A stretch of 64,000 bases of DNA, taken from NCBI RefSeq assembly GCF_040372045.1, contig NZ_BAABWH010000004.1. One strand, given 5' to 3'. The notes below the pieces were generated by a model. It did no database searches. It worked only from the letters and a program-made list of their open reading frames with translations, and was not told where the DNA came from. Shown in pieces: positions 1-10,003 of this stretch. This stretch comes from Thalassolituus sp006212115 (GTDB lineage Bacteria > Pseudomonadota > Gammaproteobacteria > Pseudomonadales > Oceanobacteraceae). Every line of letters begins with the position of its first letter. The first letter of the stretch is position 1. A program made the translations under genes and the position numbers.

Positions 1-8
1 CCGACTCC

Positions 9-623
9 TTACAGTGATACGCCAGAGAATGACATAAAGCCAAGAGACATCAGGCCTACCGTCATAAAGGTAATGCCCAGACCTTCGAGTCCTGCTGGTA
101 CGTCGCTGTATTTCAGTTTTTCGCGAATACCCGCCAGAGCTGTAATGGCCAATGCCCAACCGATACCAGCACCTACGCCGTACACTGTTGATTCTGTGAA
201 GTCGTAGTCACGCTCAACCATGAACAGAGAGGCACCCAGAATCGCACAGTTCACCGTAATCAGCGGCAGGAATACACCCAGCGCGTTGTACAGTGATGGT
301 ACGTACTTATCCAGAACCATTTCGAGAATCTGAACCATAGCCGCAATCACACCGATGTAGGTGAGAAGACCAAGGAAGCTCAGGTCAACGGTTGCCAGAT
401 CAGCACTGATCCAGGTCAGTGCACCTTCTTTCAACAGGTAGGTATAAATCAGGTTGTTCACTGGCACAGTGATCGCCAATACGACGACAACCGCGATGCC
501 CAGGCCTAGTGACGTCTGAATCTTCTTCGAGATCGCCAAGAACGTACACATCCCGAGGAAGAAGGCCAACGCCATGTTTTCAACAAAGACTGCCTTAACC
601 AGCAGACTGATATAATGTTCCAT
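9..623 (-). CDS. nqrE: Na+-translocating NADH:quinone reductase subunit E
   Basis: Integral membrane subunit of the Na+-NQR complex, which couples NADH oxidation by ubiquinone to Na+ export across the inner membrane. The 204-residue protein is almost entirely hydrophobic helices, as expected for the NqrD/NqrE/RnfA family. Cys26 (in GMCTF) and Cys126 (in VNCAI) match the conserved cysteine pair that, with two from NqrD, holds the intramembrane iron centre. The stop codon lies at 9-11, so the gene is complete. It is the last nqr gene in the window; nqrF should follow beyond the left edge. Its start abuts the end of nqrD, indicating one operon. Confidence 0.96.
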   Translation of the reverse strand: MEHYISLLVKAVFVENMALAFFLGMCTFLAISKKIQTSLGLGIAVVVVLAITVPVNNLIYTYLLKEGALTWISADLATVDLSFLGLLTYIGVIAAMVQILEMVLDKYVPSLYNALGVFLPLITVNCAILGASLFMVERDYDFTESTVYGVGAGIGWALAITALAGIREKLKYSDVPAGLEGLGITFMTVGLMSLGFMSFSGVSL

Positions 624-1285
624 CAGTGACCTCCGCTGTGTTCAGTATTTGGCAGGATCTTGAATTCTGCTTTCTCCACCTGATCTTTCTTCCAGGTACG
701 CAGTACCCAGATGAAACCGCCGATGATGAAGAACGCCGACGGTGGCAGCAACAGCAGACCGTTCGACTGATACCAGCCACCTTCGGTGACCAGCGGCAGA
801 ATTTCAACGCCCATCAGCTTACCTGCACCGAACAGTTCACGAACCACGGCAACGGTGATCAGAACGACTGAGTACCCAAGGCCGTTACCAATACCGTCGA
901 AGAAGCTCAGCACTGGGCCGTTCTTCATCGCAAAGGCTTCAGCACGGCCCATTACGATACAGTTAGTGATGATCAGACCAACGAATACAGACAGCTGCTT
1001 ACTGATTTCGTAAGCAAACGCCTTGAGAAGCTGGTCTACCACGATTACCAGAGAGGCAATAATGGTCATCTGAACAATAATCCGGATGTTGTTCGGAATA
1101 TGGTTACGAATCAGTGCAATACCCACGTTCGAGAACGCGGTTACCGAAGTCAGAGCCAGACACATTACCAAAGTAACTTGCAGGCTGGTCGTTACGGCCA
1201 GTGCAGAACAGATACCAAGAATCTGTACCGCAATCGGGTTCTTACTGAATAGCGGTTCGGTCAGAACAGATTTAATCTGTGACAT
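623..1285 (-). CDS. nqrD: Na+-translocating NADH:quinone reductase subunit D
   Basis: Second NqrD/E-type membrane subunit, paralogous to NqrE and inserted in opposite topology; together they form the Na+ and electron path. Its 220 residues contain about six hydrophobic helices. Cys26 (LGICS) and Cys109 (ITNCI) are the likely iron ligands. It overlaps nqrE by one base and follows nqrC by one base, so the genes are probably translationally coupled. Length and order match the family. Confidence 0.96.
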   Translation of the reverse strand: MSQIKSVLTEPLFSKNPIAVQILGICSALAVTTSLQVTLVMCLALTSVTAFSNVGIALIRNHIPNNIRIIVQMTIIASLVIVVDQLLKAFAYEISKQLSVFVGLIITNCIVMGRAEAFAMKNGPVLSFFDGIGNGLGYSVVLITVAVVRELFGAGKLMGVEILPLVTEGGWYQSNGLLLLPPSAFFIIGGFIWVLRTWKKDQVEKAEFKILPNTEHSGGH

Positions 1286-1286
1286 C

Positions 1287-2084
1287 TCAGGCCCCCTGTT
1301 CTTTGAGTTTGGTTAACAGGCCACCGAACGCGCGGTCGCCAACCCAGAAGCGAACCAGTTCACTGACGCCACGACTAGTCAGTGTCGCACCAGAAAGTCC
1401 GTCTACCTGATATGGATTACCCTGTTCAGCTGGGCCTTTAACAACTTTGATTGCGACGTCGCCGCTATCGTCAAAGACTTCTTTGCCTTCCCAGATGGAT
1501 TTCCATTTAGGGTTATCCACTTCGCCACCCAGTCCCGGTGTTTCTGCATGAGAGTAGAAACCCAGACCTACGATGGTGTCCATATCGCCCTTCAGAGCCA
1601 CAAAGCCGTACAGGGTCGACCACAGTCCATAACCATGAATCGGCAGGATAATCTTCTCGATTTCACCTTCGTTCTGGATCATGTAAACCGCTGCGTATTT
1701 TTCCAGACGCTTGATGCTGGCTGGATCTTCGTCACCGGACAGAGCCTTCGACAACTCAGGCATCGACGATGCTTTACGCTGATCATAGTTATCTGGGTCG
1801 AGACCCGCAGCACGGATTTCCTGAAGTTCAGCGTCTGTTGCGAAACGACCTTCTTCAAGGTTCACGATGCGAGTCGTGATTTTCTTGAATTGGTCTTCAA
1901 CGCTAACGCCCGGCTCCAGCATACCCGCTGCCGCCAGAACGTTTTTCTTCTTATCTTCTGCTTTGTTAGCGATCTGCATTGGTTTCAAAGAAACCGCAGC
2001 ACCCGCCACAATGATTGCACACACCAAGCACAGCAAAACGGCAACGGTGAGTGTCTTCTGGATGCTGTCGTTATTAGCTGACAC
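1287..2084 (-). CDS. nqrC: Na+-translocating NADH:quinone reductase subunit C
   Basis: NqrC carries a covalent FMN on the periplasmic side of the complex. The 265-residue protein has one N-terminal membrane anchor (about residues 10-32) and a soluble FMN-binding domain. The flavin attachment motif SGAT is seen near the C-terminus, with Thr234 the predicted phosphoester-linked residue. It overlaps the end of nqrB by 11 bases. Confidence 0.96.
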   Translation of the reverse strand: MSANNDSIQKTLTVAVLLCLVCAIIVAGAAVSLKPMQIANKAEDKKKNVLAAAGMLEPGVSVEDQFKKITTRIVNLEEGRFATDAELQEIRAAGLDPDNYDQRKASSMPELSKALSGDEDPASIKRLEKYAAVYMIQNEGEIEKIILPIHGYGLWSTLYGFVALKGDMDTIVGLGFYSHAETPGLGGEVDNPKWKSIWEGKEVFDDSGDVAIKVVKGPAEQGNPYQVDGLSGATLTSRGVSELVRFWVGDRAFGGLLTKLKEQGA

Positions 2085-3285
2085 GTGCCACCCTCCGCTT
2101 AACGTTAGCCTGAACTACAAAGTGGTCGATCAACGGCGAGAACAGGTTAGCGAACAGAATCGCCAGCATCATACCCTCTGGATACGCTGGGTTGATCACA
2201 CGAATCATGATCACCATCACACCGATCAGAGCACCAAAGAACCACTTACCTTTGTGTGTCATGGATGCAGACACTGGATCGGTTGCCATAAAGAACATAC
2301 CGAACGCAAAACCACCCACAACCAGATGCCAGTACCACGGCATGTCAAACAGAGGATTTGTGTCAGAACCAACCGCATTTAGCAGCAGCGTCATACCGAC
2401 CATACCGATCATGACACCAGCGACAATTCGCCATGCAGCGATATTCATTACCAGCAATACCGCACCACCAATCATGATGGCCAACGTGCTGACTTCACCC
2501 ATAGAGCCGGGAACGAATCCGAGGAACGCGTCCATCCAAGTGATGCCTGAATCAACGACCTTCTCAACGCCGCCTTCAGCTGCAAGGCCAAGAGCCGTCG
2601 CACCTGTGTAGCCATCAGCTGCAGTCCATACTGCGTTACCAGACATGTTCGCCGGGTAAGCAAAGAACAGGAATGCACGACCTGTCAGTGCTGGGTTGAG
2701 GAAGTTTTTACCTGTACCACCGAAGATCTCTTTACCGATCACAACACCGAAGGTAATACCCAGTGCGACCTGCCACAGAGGAATCGTCGGAGGGAGCGTC
2801 AATGCGAAGAGCACAGACGTTACAAAGAAGCCTTCGTTCACTTCGTGCTTACGCACCGTCGCGAACAGAACTTCCCAGAAGCCACCCACAATAAAGGTGG
2901 TCGCATAAACAGGTAGGAAGTAAGCGGCACCGAAGACCATGTTGTCCCAGAGACTGGACGGATCATGTGCTGAACCACCCAGCATGGCGATCAGCATCTC
3001 ACGCCAGCCTTCCAGTGCAGTACCTGCACCAGCAGCAATGGCATCGTTTGCCTGCAGACCGATGTTGTACATGCCGAAGAACATAGCCGGGAATGTACAC
3101 ATCCATACGGTGATCATGATGCGCTTCAGGTCGATGCCGTCACGCACGTGCGCCGTATTGTTGGTTACGCTTGGAGGCGAATACAGACCTGTGTCGATTG
3201 CCTCGTACAGCGGATACATCTTTTCGAACTTACCACCTTTTACAAAGTGAGGTTCGAGATTGTCGAGAATACTACGTAAACCCAT
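2074..3285 (-). CDS. nqrB: Na+-translocating NADH:quinone reductase subunit B
   Basis: Large membrane subunit (403 residues) with many transmembrane helices. It binds the second covalent FMN and riboflavin and contributes the quinone site. The FMN attachment motif GYTGAT is at about residues 225-230, with Thr230 the likely ligand. The N-terminal segment contains the conserved HFVKGGKFEK stretch near the quinone pocket. It lies 2 bases downstream of nqrA. Confidence 0.97.
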   Translation of the reverse strand: MGLRSILDNLEPHFVKGGKFEKMYPLYEAIDTGLYSPPSVTNNTAHVRDGIDLKRIMITVWMCTFPAMFFGMYNIGLQANDAIAAGAGTALEGWREMLIAMLGGSAHDPSSLWDNMVFGAAYFLPVYATTFIVGGFWEVLFATVRKHEVNEGFFVTSVLFALTLPPTIPLWQVALGITFGVVIGKEIFGGTGKNFLNPALTGRAFLFFAYPANMSGNAVWTAADGYTGATALGLAAEGGVEKVVDSGITWMDAFLGFVPGSMGEVSTLAIMIGGAVLLVMNIAAWRIVAGVMIGMVGMTLLLNAVGSDTNPLFDMPWYWHLVVGGFAFGMFFMATDPVSASMTHKGKWFFGALIGVMVIMIRVINPAYPEGMMLAILFANLFSPLIDHFVVQANVKRRVARVS

Positions 3286-3287
3286 GG

Positions 3288-4622
3288 TTAACCCTCCGCT
3301 TCGATTCTGGTGAGATTCTGACGCAGAATTGGACCGTACTCGTACTTACCTGGGCAGACGAAACTGCACAGTGCGAGGTCTTCTTCATCCAATTCCAGTG
3401 CACCCAGCGCAATGGCACTTTCCATATCCTCTACGATCAGCGCACGCAGCAGCTGAGTCGGGAGAACGTCCAGTGGCATGATGCGTTCGTACGTACCGAT
3501 TGGCACCATGGCTCGCTCAGAACCGTTGGTGGTCGTGGTGAAGTCGAACATTTTCTTCATCAGCTTAGTGATGTAGATAGGCATCGCTGAGAAACGGTCA
3601 AAACCCGGACGCAGGTAGTGCAGCATCGGACGCGCACGGCCCTCTTCCAGCACAGACACCTGAGTGTGAAAACGTCCAAGGAAAGCCAGTTCAGCGGCGG
3701 CATTACGACCACCAAAGACAGAACCTGAAATCAGACGGTTCTCGCCGTCTTTCAGTTCGCCTTTAGTCAATTCAGTCAGGGAAGCACCCACAAGAGTACG
3801 AACCAGACGCGGCTTGTTCACCTGAGGACCTGCAAGCGCAACAACACGTTCGCTGCTCAGCTTACCTGTCGTGAACAACTTACCGATTGCGATAACGTCC
3901 TGGTAACCGACGCTCCAGATTTTGCGGTTTTCGCTTACTGGATGCAGGAAGTGAACATGCGTACCCGTCAGACCAGCTGGGTGTGGACCACCGAACTCTT
4001 CGGTTTTTTCAACACCAGCAGACGGAACGGAGGAGCCCGGCGCCTTACAGACCCAGGTATCGCCATCTGTCAGACGGCTGAGAACAATCACACCTTGTTT
4101 AAACGCATCTTCTTCAGCACTGATGATGACCTGAGGGTCACCGGCCAGTGGATTGGTATCCATGGCATTGATGAAGATGGCTTCAGGGCGACTACCAAGC
4201 TCTGGCACTCTTGAGAAAGGACGAGTGCGCAGAGCGGTCCAAAGACCGGATGCGACCAGGTTCTTCTCAATGTCACCAGCACTCAGGGTGCCCAGTTTAT
4301 CAGCGGGATAGCTATCGAATGTTTCTTCGTCGTTACCATCAATTTCGATTACGACGGAGAGGAGAACACGGCGTTCGCCGCGATTGATGGCTTTCACGAC
4401 ACCCGCGGCCGGCGCAGTATACTGCACGCCCTCGGTTTTCTTGTCGGTAAACACCACCTGGCCTTTCTTGACTCGATCACCTTCCTGAACAGCCATTGTT
4501 GGTTTCATACCAACGTAATCGGGCCCAACTACGGCTACTTGCGTAACCTTCGCTGCATCCGATATTGCCTGTTCAGGGCTACCGGTGATTGGTAAGTCGA
4601 GACCTTTTTTAATGTTGATCAT
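3288..4622 (-). CDS. nqrA: Na+-translocating NADH:quinone reductase subunit A
   Basis: First gene of the nqr operon; 444-residue cytoplasmic subunit that packs against NqrB. The N-terminus MINIKKGLDLPITG is characteristic. A conserved CSFVCPGKYEYGP segment lies near the C-terminus. ATG is at 4620-4622 and a candidate promoter lies in the 290-bp gap before the gap gene. Presence of Nqr suggests a marine or Na+-using respiratory chain. Confidence 0.97.
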   Translation of the reverse strand: MINIKKGLDLPITGSPEQAISDAAKVTQVAVVGPDYVGMKPTMAVQEGDRVKKGQVVFTDKKTEGVQYTAPAAGVVKAINRGERRVLLSVVIEIDGNDEETFDSYPADKLGTLSAGDIEKNLVASGLWTALRTRPFSRVPELGSRPEAIFINAMDTNPLAGDPQVIISAEEDAFKQGVIVLSRLTDGDTWVCKAPGSSVPSAGVEKTEEFGGPHPAGLTGTHVHFLHPVSENRKIWSVGYQDVIAIGKLFTTGKLSSERVVALAGPQVNKPRLVRTLVGASLTELTKGELKDGENRLISGSVFGGRNAAAELAFLGRFHTQVSVLEEGRARPMLHYLRPGFDRFSAMPIYITKLMKKMFDFTTTTNGSERAMVPIGTYERIMPLDVLPTQLLRALIVEDMESAIALGALELDEEDLALCSFVCPGKYEYGPILRQNLTRIEAEG

Positions 4623-4762
4623 ATGCCTCGCCTAATCACGTTTGGACTTTGTCACCTTCAGGCGCACGGAAACACCCTTTGAAGTATTGGATACTGCAAA
4701 GTGTAGGTTCACGCACTCACCTGCGTGGGGACTACCCATTTCCCAAGTAAAAAATCGCGCTA

Positions 4763-4768
4763 ATTATA
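4763..4768 (-). promoter_or_regulatory. candidate -10 element for the nqr operon
   Basis: On the minus strand 4768-4763 reads TATAAT inside an AT-rich stretch 141 bases upstream of nqrA. No good -35 hexamer sits at 16-18 bases, so this is only a plausible promoter. The rest of the gap between nqrA and the gap terminator shows no gene. Confidence 0.35.
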
Positions 4769-4864
4769 ATGACGCAACTGACTTTTATCCACTTGCGATA
4801 CGGTCAATCCCGCCAAGAGGACATAGTCAGATGCATCTGCATAAGTCATGTATAAATTTTAGAC

Positions 4865-4898
4865 AAAAAAAAAGCCGCTGTCACAGAGACAACGGCTT
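4865..4898 (-). terminator. intrinsic terminator of gap
   Basis: Read on the minus strand after the gap stop codon, a hairpin with arms AAGCCG/CGGCTT extended by TGTC/GACA (one mismatch) is followed by an unbroken run of nine T residues. Confidence 0.85.
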
Positions 4899-4911
4899 CC
4901 TTCTACCTGTC

Positions 4912-6357
4912 TTAACCGCGTGCAGGGTACGTCGGATACTCGACGCCGCATACCTGCTGAGCGATGCGTACGACCTGACGGCTGTAACCGTACTCATTGT
5001 CGTACCATACATACAGATTGACGCGGTTACCGTTTGCGATGGTTGCTTTCGCATCAACGATACCGGCATGGCTGTTACCAACGAAGTCAGTAGAAACCAC
5101 TTCTGGAGAGTTAACCCAATCGATCTGCTTCTGAACAGATGAGTGCAGAGCCTGATCACGCAGGAACTCATTCACTTCTTCTGCAGTTGCATCTTTCTTC
5201 AGGTTGAGAGACAGGATCGCCATAGAAACGTTAGGCGTTGGAACGCGGATGGCGTTACCAGTCAGCAGGCCTTTCAGCTCTGGCAGTGCTTTCGCTACTG
5301 CGCTTGCTGCACCAGTTTCAGTGATAACCATGTTGAGTGGAGCAGAACGGCCACGACGATCACCTTTGTGATAGTTGTCGATCAGGTTCTGGTCATTGGT
5401 GTACGAGTGAACCGTTTCAACGTGACCGTTTTCGATGCCGTACTGGTCGTTCATTACTTTCAGTACTGGTGTGATCGCGTTGGTGGTACAAGAAGCCGCT
5501 GACAGGATAGTGTCAGACGCTTCGATATCTTTGTTGTTGATACCGTAAACGATGTTTTTCAGATCACCTTTACCTGGTGCAGTCAGCAGCACACGAGCGG
5601 TACCTTTTGCTTCCAGGTGCTGAGCCAGGCCAGCCTGGTCGCGCCAAACACCTGTGTTATCGATAACCAGTGCGTTCTCGATACCAAACTCGGTGTAATC
5701 AATCTCAGCCGGGTTGTTGGCGTAGATAATTTTGATGTAAGTGCCGTTTGCAATGATCGCTTCGTTTTCGTGATCGATGCTGATAGAACCACGGAAGGTA
5801 CCGTGTACAGAATCACGACGCAGCAGAGATGCACGCTTAACCAGGTCGTCGCCTTTACCACGGCGAACAACGATTGCACGCAGACGCAGACCATTACCGC
5901 CACCTTCTTTTTCAATCAGGATGCGCGCCAGCAGACGACCGATACGACCAAAGCCGTACAGAACAACATCACGGTTTTCGCTGTCGCCAGCTTCGCCGTT
6001 CAGCTTGCTCAGTTCTTCTGCAAGGAATTCTTTAACGTCTTTGCCGTTACCTTCTTTGCGGTATTGAACAGCCAGCTTGCCCAGATCGATGTGCGCCTGT
6101 GCGACATCCATTTCAGTCAGAGCTTGCAGCAATGGGTAGGTGTCCTGAACAGACAGCTCTTCGTTTTCCATGTGACGTACGAAGCGGTGCGCTTTCAGCA
6201 GGTCAATCACTGAACGGTTGATGACCGGGCGGCCATAGATGGAAGAAACGATGCTTTTCTGGCGGTACAGGGTACCAATCAGTGGGATCATTGACTCGGC
6301 GATGGCTTCACGGTCCATCCAGTCCTGTAAACAGGCGTCGCGCATGTCTTTGCTCAC
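4912..6357 (-). CDS. gap: glyceraldehyde-3-phosphate dehydrogenase, long form
   Basis: Oxidises glyceraldehyde-3-phosphate to 1,3-bisphosphoglycerate, or works in reverse in gluconeogenesis. At 481 residues it is about 140 longer than standard GAPDH. Residues 1-125 form a helical extension, then the Rossmann motif GFGRIGR starts at 135. The catalytic cysteine is Cys290 in SAASCTTN and the partner histidine is in VHSYTNDQ. This long type stands beside mfd in Pseudomonas as it does here. The start is a GTG at 6355-6357 with AAGGTG upstream. In an Entner-Doudoroff organism it serves the lower glycolytic half. Confidence 0.93.
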   Translation of the reverse strand: MSKDMRDACLQDWMDREAIAESMIPLIGTLYRQKSIVSSIYGRPVINRSVIDLLKAHRFVRHMENEELSVQDTYPLLQALTEMDVAQAHIDLGKLAVQYRKEGNGKDVKEFLAEELSKLNGEAGDSENRDVVLYGFGRIGRLLARILIEKEGGGNGLRLRAIVVRRGKGDDLVKRASLLRRDSVHGTFRGSISIDHENEAIIANGTYIKIIYANNPAEIDYTEFGIENALVIDNTGVWRDQAGLAQHLEAKGTARVLLTAPGKGDLKNIVYGINNKDIEASDTILSAASCTTNAITPVLKVMNDQYGIENGHVETVHSYTNDQNLIDNYHKGDRRGRSAPLNMVITETGAASAVAKALPELKGLLTGNAIRVPTPNVSMAILSLNLKKDATAEEVNEFLRDQALHSSVQKQIDWVNSPEVVSTDFVGNSHAGIVDAKATIANGNRVNLYVWYDNEYGYSRQVVRIAQQVCGVEYPTYPARG

Positions 6358-6404
6358 GGGGTCACCTTACAAAGAAGTTAATTTAAGAGTAAAAATCGCG
6401 CGGT

Positions 6405-6433
6405 ATTATGCCGACTTTCGGGCTCGCCGACAA
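6405..6433 (-). promoter_or_regulatory. candidate sigma-70 promoter of gap
   Basis: On the minus strand TTGTCG (6433-6428) and CATAAT (6410-6405) are separated by 17 bases. They match 4/6 and 5/6 of the consensus and sit about 50 bases upstream of the GTG start. Confidence 0.4.
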
Positions 6434-6541
6434 ATCTTTCGCCGCGCGCCCTCCCGCGCCGATTCATTCGGTTAACAGCGCCGGACGCTTTGGGTAAACT
6501 AGCCGCCCTCAAACATCAGCAGATCCCACTCAGGAGCGCGA

Positions 6542-9500
6542 ATGTCCAGCCCTTTACACCCCGAACTTCCCCAGCGTGCAGGCGAACGTCGATTTTGGGG
6601 GCATCTTCAGGGCTCGACTCAGGCAATGGCATTGGCCAGTGCAGCCACCGATCACAGGGGCCTGACTCTCGTTGTTACGACCGACACCAGCTCAGCTCTG
6701 CGCCTTGAAGAAGAGATACGTTATTTCGCGCCTGATCTCGAGGTCATGCACTTTCCCGATTGGGAAATCCTCGCCTACGATGTGTTTTCGCCCCATCAGG
6801 ACATTATTTCTCAACGTATCGCCACGCTGAGCCAACTTCATGATGTTCGTCATGGCGTCCTGATCATCCCGGTTTCGACTTTGCTGCAGCGTTTGCCACC
6901 GGCGAGCTTTTTTCAGGGGCAGACGTTTGTTCTCGATATCGGCAGCACCTTTAACGTCGATAACACACGCCTGCAACTCGAAAACGCGGGCTATCACTGT
7001 GTTGATACTGTTTATGAGCACGGTGAGTACGCAGTGAGGGGCTCCATCGTCGATATCTTCCCGATGGGGCAACCTCTGCCCTTCCGCATCGAGTTGTTCG
7101 ACGATGAAATCGAATCGCTGCGGACCTTTGACCCGGACAACCAGCGTACACTCGACAAGATTGAGCAGGTTCGTATTCTTCCGGCCCGCGAGTTTCCACT
7201 CGACACAACTGCGATCCGAACATTCAAAACACGCTGGTTTGATTTTTTTGAACAGGACCCCAAAGCCTGCAGCGTCTACACCGACGTTGCTCAGGGTATT
7301 GCCCCTGCAGGCGTTGAATACTACCTTCCCTTATTCTTCAGCGACGATCTCGGTAACTTATTCGAGCACCTGCCAAAGAACACGTTAGTCATTCACGATG
7401 CCGGGATTGAAGACGCTGCTAAACATTTCCGAGACGACGTGGAAGCGCGCTACGAAAGCCGTCGCTACGATATTCAGCGTCCAATCGTTGCGCCTTCGTA
7501 TCTGTTCCTTGCTCACAACGAGCTATTTAGTGCTCTGAACAACTATCCGCGTATCCAGCTGCACGCTGACGCCCTTCCCGACCGTGCTGGTGCGGTTGCG
7601 TTTGATACACAGAAACTGCCAGACCTCACGGTCGATTCCAGACTGGATCAACCTCTGCAAAGATTACAGGCCTGGCTTGCCAGCACGACAGGACAAATCT
7701 TCTTCTGCGCAGAGTCTGCTGGCCGACGCGAAGCTTTGAAGGAACTCCTGCAGCGCATCAAGGTTCTGCCCGATGAGGTTGAGCGCTGGCCGGATGCGCT
7801 GGCCTCCGATAAAACGGTATTGATGCTGACAGGTCCGATTGAAGCCGGCGCGTCGCTAGCCGACGGTACGCGGACCATCCACCTGATCACCGAAAACGAA
7901 TTATTTGGCCAGCGAATCCGCCAGACCCGCCGTCGTCAGAAACAGAAAACCGACAGCGATATGGTTATCCGCGATCTGTCGGAACTCAAAGAAGGTGCCC
8001 CGGTCGTCCATCTTGATCACGGCGTCGGCCGCTACACCGGACTTCAGACTCTTGATGCCGGTGGCCAGGTCAATGAGTTCGTCGTACTGGAGTACTCGGG
8101 TAACGATAAACTGTATGTGCCGGTATCGAGTCTGCATCTGATTTCCCGCTATGGTGGCGGTGCAGAAGAAACCGCACCCATGAATAAACTGGGCACGGAT
8201 AAATGGTCTGCGGCCAAGCGCAAAGCCGCCGAAAAAATTCGCGATACAGCGGCTGAACTTCTGGATATTTATGCTCGCCGCCAGGCTCGGAAAGGGTTTG
8301 CATTCGACGAACCGGATACCGATTACGACCGGTTTACAGCAGGCTTCCCTTACGAAGAAACACCCGATCAACAAGCCGCCATTGAGGCTGTTATTGGCGA
8401 TATGTGCTCTCCTCGCCCGATGGATCGTTTGGTGTGTGGTGATGTTGGCTTCGGTAAAACCGAGGTCGCCATGCGTGCGGCCTTTATGGCGGTGCAAAGC
8501 GGCAAACAAGTTGCTGTACTGGTTCCGACGACCCTGTTGGCGCAGCAGCATTATCAGAACTTCGCAGACCGCTTCGCTGAGTGGCCGGTAAAAGTCGATG
8601 TACTGTCTCGCTTTAAATCAGCCAAAGAAACACAGGCGGCGCTCGATCGCATGCTCGAAGGCAAAACCGATATCGTCGTCGGTACTCACAAGCTGCTTCA
8701 GAAAGACGTGCAGTTTGATCATCTGGGCCTGCTTATTATCGACGAAGAGCACCGCTTTGGTGTGGCCCAGAAAGAGAAAATCAAGGCCTTGAGAGCCGAG
8801 GTCGACATCCTCACGTTGACGGCAACACCGATTCCTAGAACCCTGAATATGGCGATGGCCAGCATTCGGGATCTGTCAATCATCGCGACACCACCCGCCA
8901 AGCGACTCAGTGTAAAAACCTTTATCCGCCAGCAGGACGATGCAACGACCAAAGAGGCCGTGCTGCGTGAGATCCTTCGTGGTGGCCAGGTTTACTACCT
9001 CCACAACGAAGTCAAAAGTATTGAGAAAACGGCTCGCGAATTGGGTGAGGCGATTCCGGAGGCGCGCATCGGCGTAGCACATGGCCAGATGTCGGAGCGC
9101 GAACTGGAAAGCGTCATGAGCGACTTCTACCACAAGCGCTTCAATATGCTGGTGTGTACCACCATCATTGAGACGGGGATTGATATCCCATCCGCCAACA
9201 CCATAATCATTGAGCGTGCCGATAAGTTCGGCCTCGCGCAGCTACACCAGCTGCGTGGTCGGGTCGGTCGCTCACACCATCAGGCTTACGCCTACCTGCT
9301 GACACCGCCGCCGAAACAACTGACGAAAGACGCGGAGAAACGTCTCGACGCTATTTCCGCCTCTCAGGATCTCGGCGCAGGATTTATGCTTGCTACCCAC
9401 GATCTTGAGATTCGTGGTGCAGGTGAATTATTAGGTGACGAACAGTCTGGTCAGATTGAAACCATCGGCTTCACTCTGTACATGGAAATGCTGGAACAGG

Positions 9501-10003
9501 CAGTGAATGCCATCCGCGCAGGCAAAGAGCCATCGGTCGACCTGGCGGCCACGCACGGCGCAGACGTCAATCTGCATATTCCTGCCCTGATACCGGACGA
9601 TTACTTGCCAGACGTTAACAGCCGTCTGACGCTGTATAAGCGTATTGCCAGCGCGAAGGATGATCACCAACTGAAAGAGCTTCAGGTTGAGATGATCGAC
9701 CGTTTTGGGCTTCTGCCTGATCAGGTGAAGAACTTATTCCGTATAGCATCGCTCAAATTCAAATTGCAGCCGCTGGGGATTGCCCGTCTCGACGCCAATG
9801 ACAGCACAGGTAAGATTGAATTCAGTCGCGATACTGAGATCAATCCATTTACCTTGATTAAACTGGTACAGACACGGCCAGACGCCTACAAGCTGGACGA
9901 TGGAAACTCCCTGCGTTTCTATGCCAACATGGAAAGCCTCGATAAGCGCTTCCGCACCATCGACCAGCTACTGACTGATTTACAGAAGGACCCGAATTCG
10001 TGA
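6542..10003 (+). CDS. mfd: transcription-repair coupling factor Mfd
   Basis: Mfd removes RNA polymerase stalled at DNA damage and recruits UvrA. The 1153-residue length is typical. Residues 1 to about 350 are the UvrB-like region, about 470-560 hold the RNA-polymerase-interacting domain (VVHLDHGVGRY). The RecG-like translocase has Walker A GFGKTE near 635 and the DEEH box near 734. The LRGRVGRS helicase motif VI is also present. The C-terminal TRCF domain begins around 1000. ATG at 6542 follows a CAGGAG ribosome site. Its last bases overlap the csiV start. Confidence 0.98.
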   Translation: MSSPLHPELPQRAGERRFWGHLQGSTQAMALASAATDHRGLTLVVTTDTSSALRLEEEIRYFAPDLEVMHFPDWEILAYDVFSPHQDIISQRIATLSQLHDVRHGVLIIPVSTLLQRLPPASFFQGQTFVLDIGSTFNVDNTRLQLENAGYHCVDTVYEHGEYAVRGSIVDIFPMGQPLPFRIELFDDEIESLRTFDPDNQRTLDKIEQVRILPAREFPLDTTAIRTFKTRWFDFFEQDPKACSVYTDVAQGIAPAGVEYYLPLFFSDDLGNLFEHLPKNTLVIHDAGIEDAAKHFRDDVEARYESRRYDIQRPIVAPSYLFLAHNELFSALNNYPRIQLHADALPDRAGAVAFDTQKLPDLTVDSRLDQPLQRLQAWLASTTGQIFFCAESAGRREALKELLQRIKVLPDEVERWPDALASDKTVLMLTGPIEAGASLADGTRTIHLITENELFGQRIRQTRRRQKQKTDSDMVIRDLSELKEGAPVVHLDHGVGRYTGLQTLDAGGQVNEFVVLEYSGNDKLYVPVSSLHLISRYGGGAEETAPMNKLGTDKWSAAKRKAAEKIRDTAAELLDIYARRQARKGFAFDEPDTDYDRFTAGFPYEETPDQQAAIEAVIGDMCSPRPMDRLVCGDVGFGKTEVAMRAAFMAVQSGKQVAVLVPTTLLAQQHYQNFADRFAEWPVKVDVLSRFKSAKETQAALDRMLEGKTDIVVGTHKLLQKDVQFDHLGLLIIDEEHRFGVAQKEKIKALRAEVDILTLTATPIPRTLNMAMASIRDLSIIATPPAKRLSVKTFIRQQDDATTKEAVLREILRGGQVYYLHNEVKSIEKTARELGEAIPEARIGVAHGQMSERELESVMSDFYHKRFNMLVCTTIIETGIDIPSANTIIIERADKFGLAQLHQLRGRVGRSHHQAYAYLLTPPPKQLTKDAEKRLDAISASQDLGAGFMLATHDLEIRGAGELLGDEQSGQIETIGFTLYMEMLEQAVNAIRAGKEPSVDLAATHGADVNLHIPALIPDDYLPDVNSRLTLYKRIASAKDDHQLKELQVEMIDRFGLLPDQVKNLFRIASLKFKLQPLGIARLDANDSTGKIEFSRDTEINPFTLIKLVQTRPDAYKLDDGNSLRFYANMESLDKRFRTIDQLLTDLQKDPNS

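Noticed and set aside
5617..6213. 198-codon open frame opposite gap
   Set aside because: Lies antisense inside a clear GAPDH gene, has no motif and no ribosome site; a shadow frame.
7901..8551. 216-codon open frame opposite mfd
   Set aside because: Antisense to the conserved translocase domain; composition and lack of motifs mark it as a shadow.
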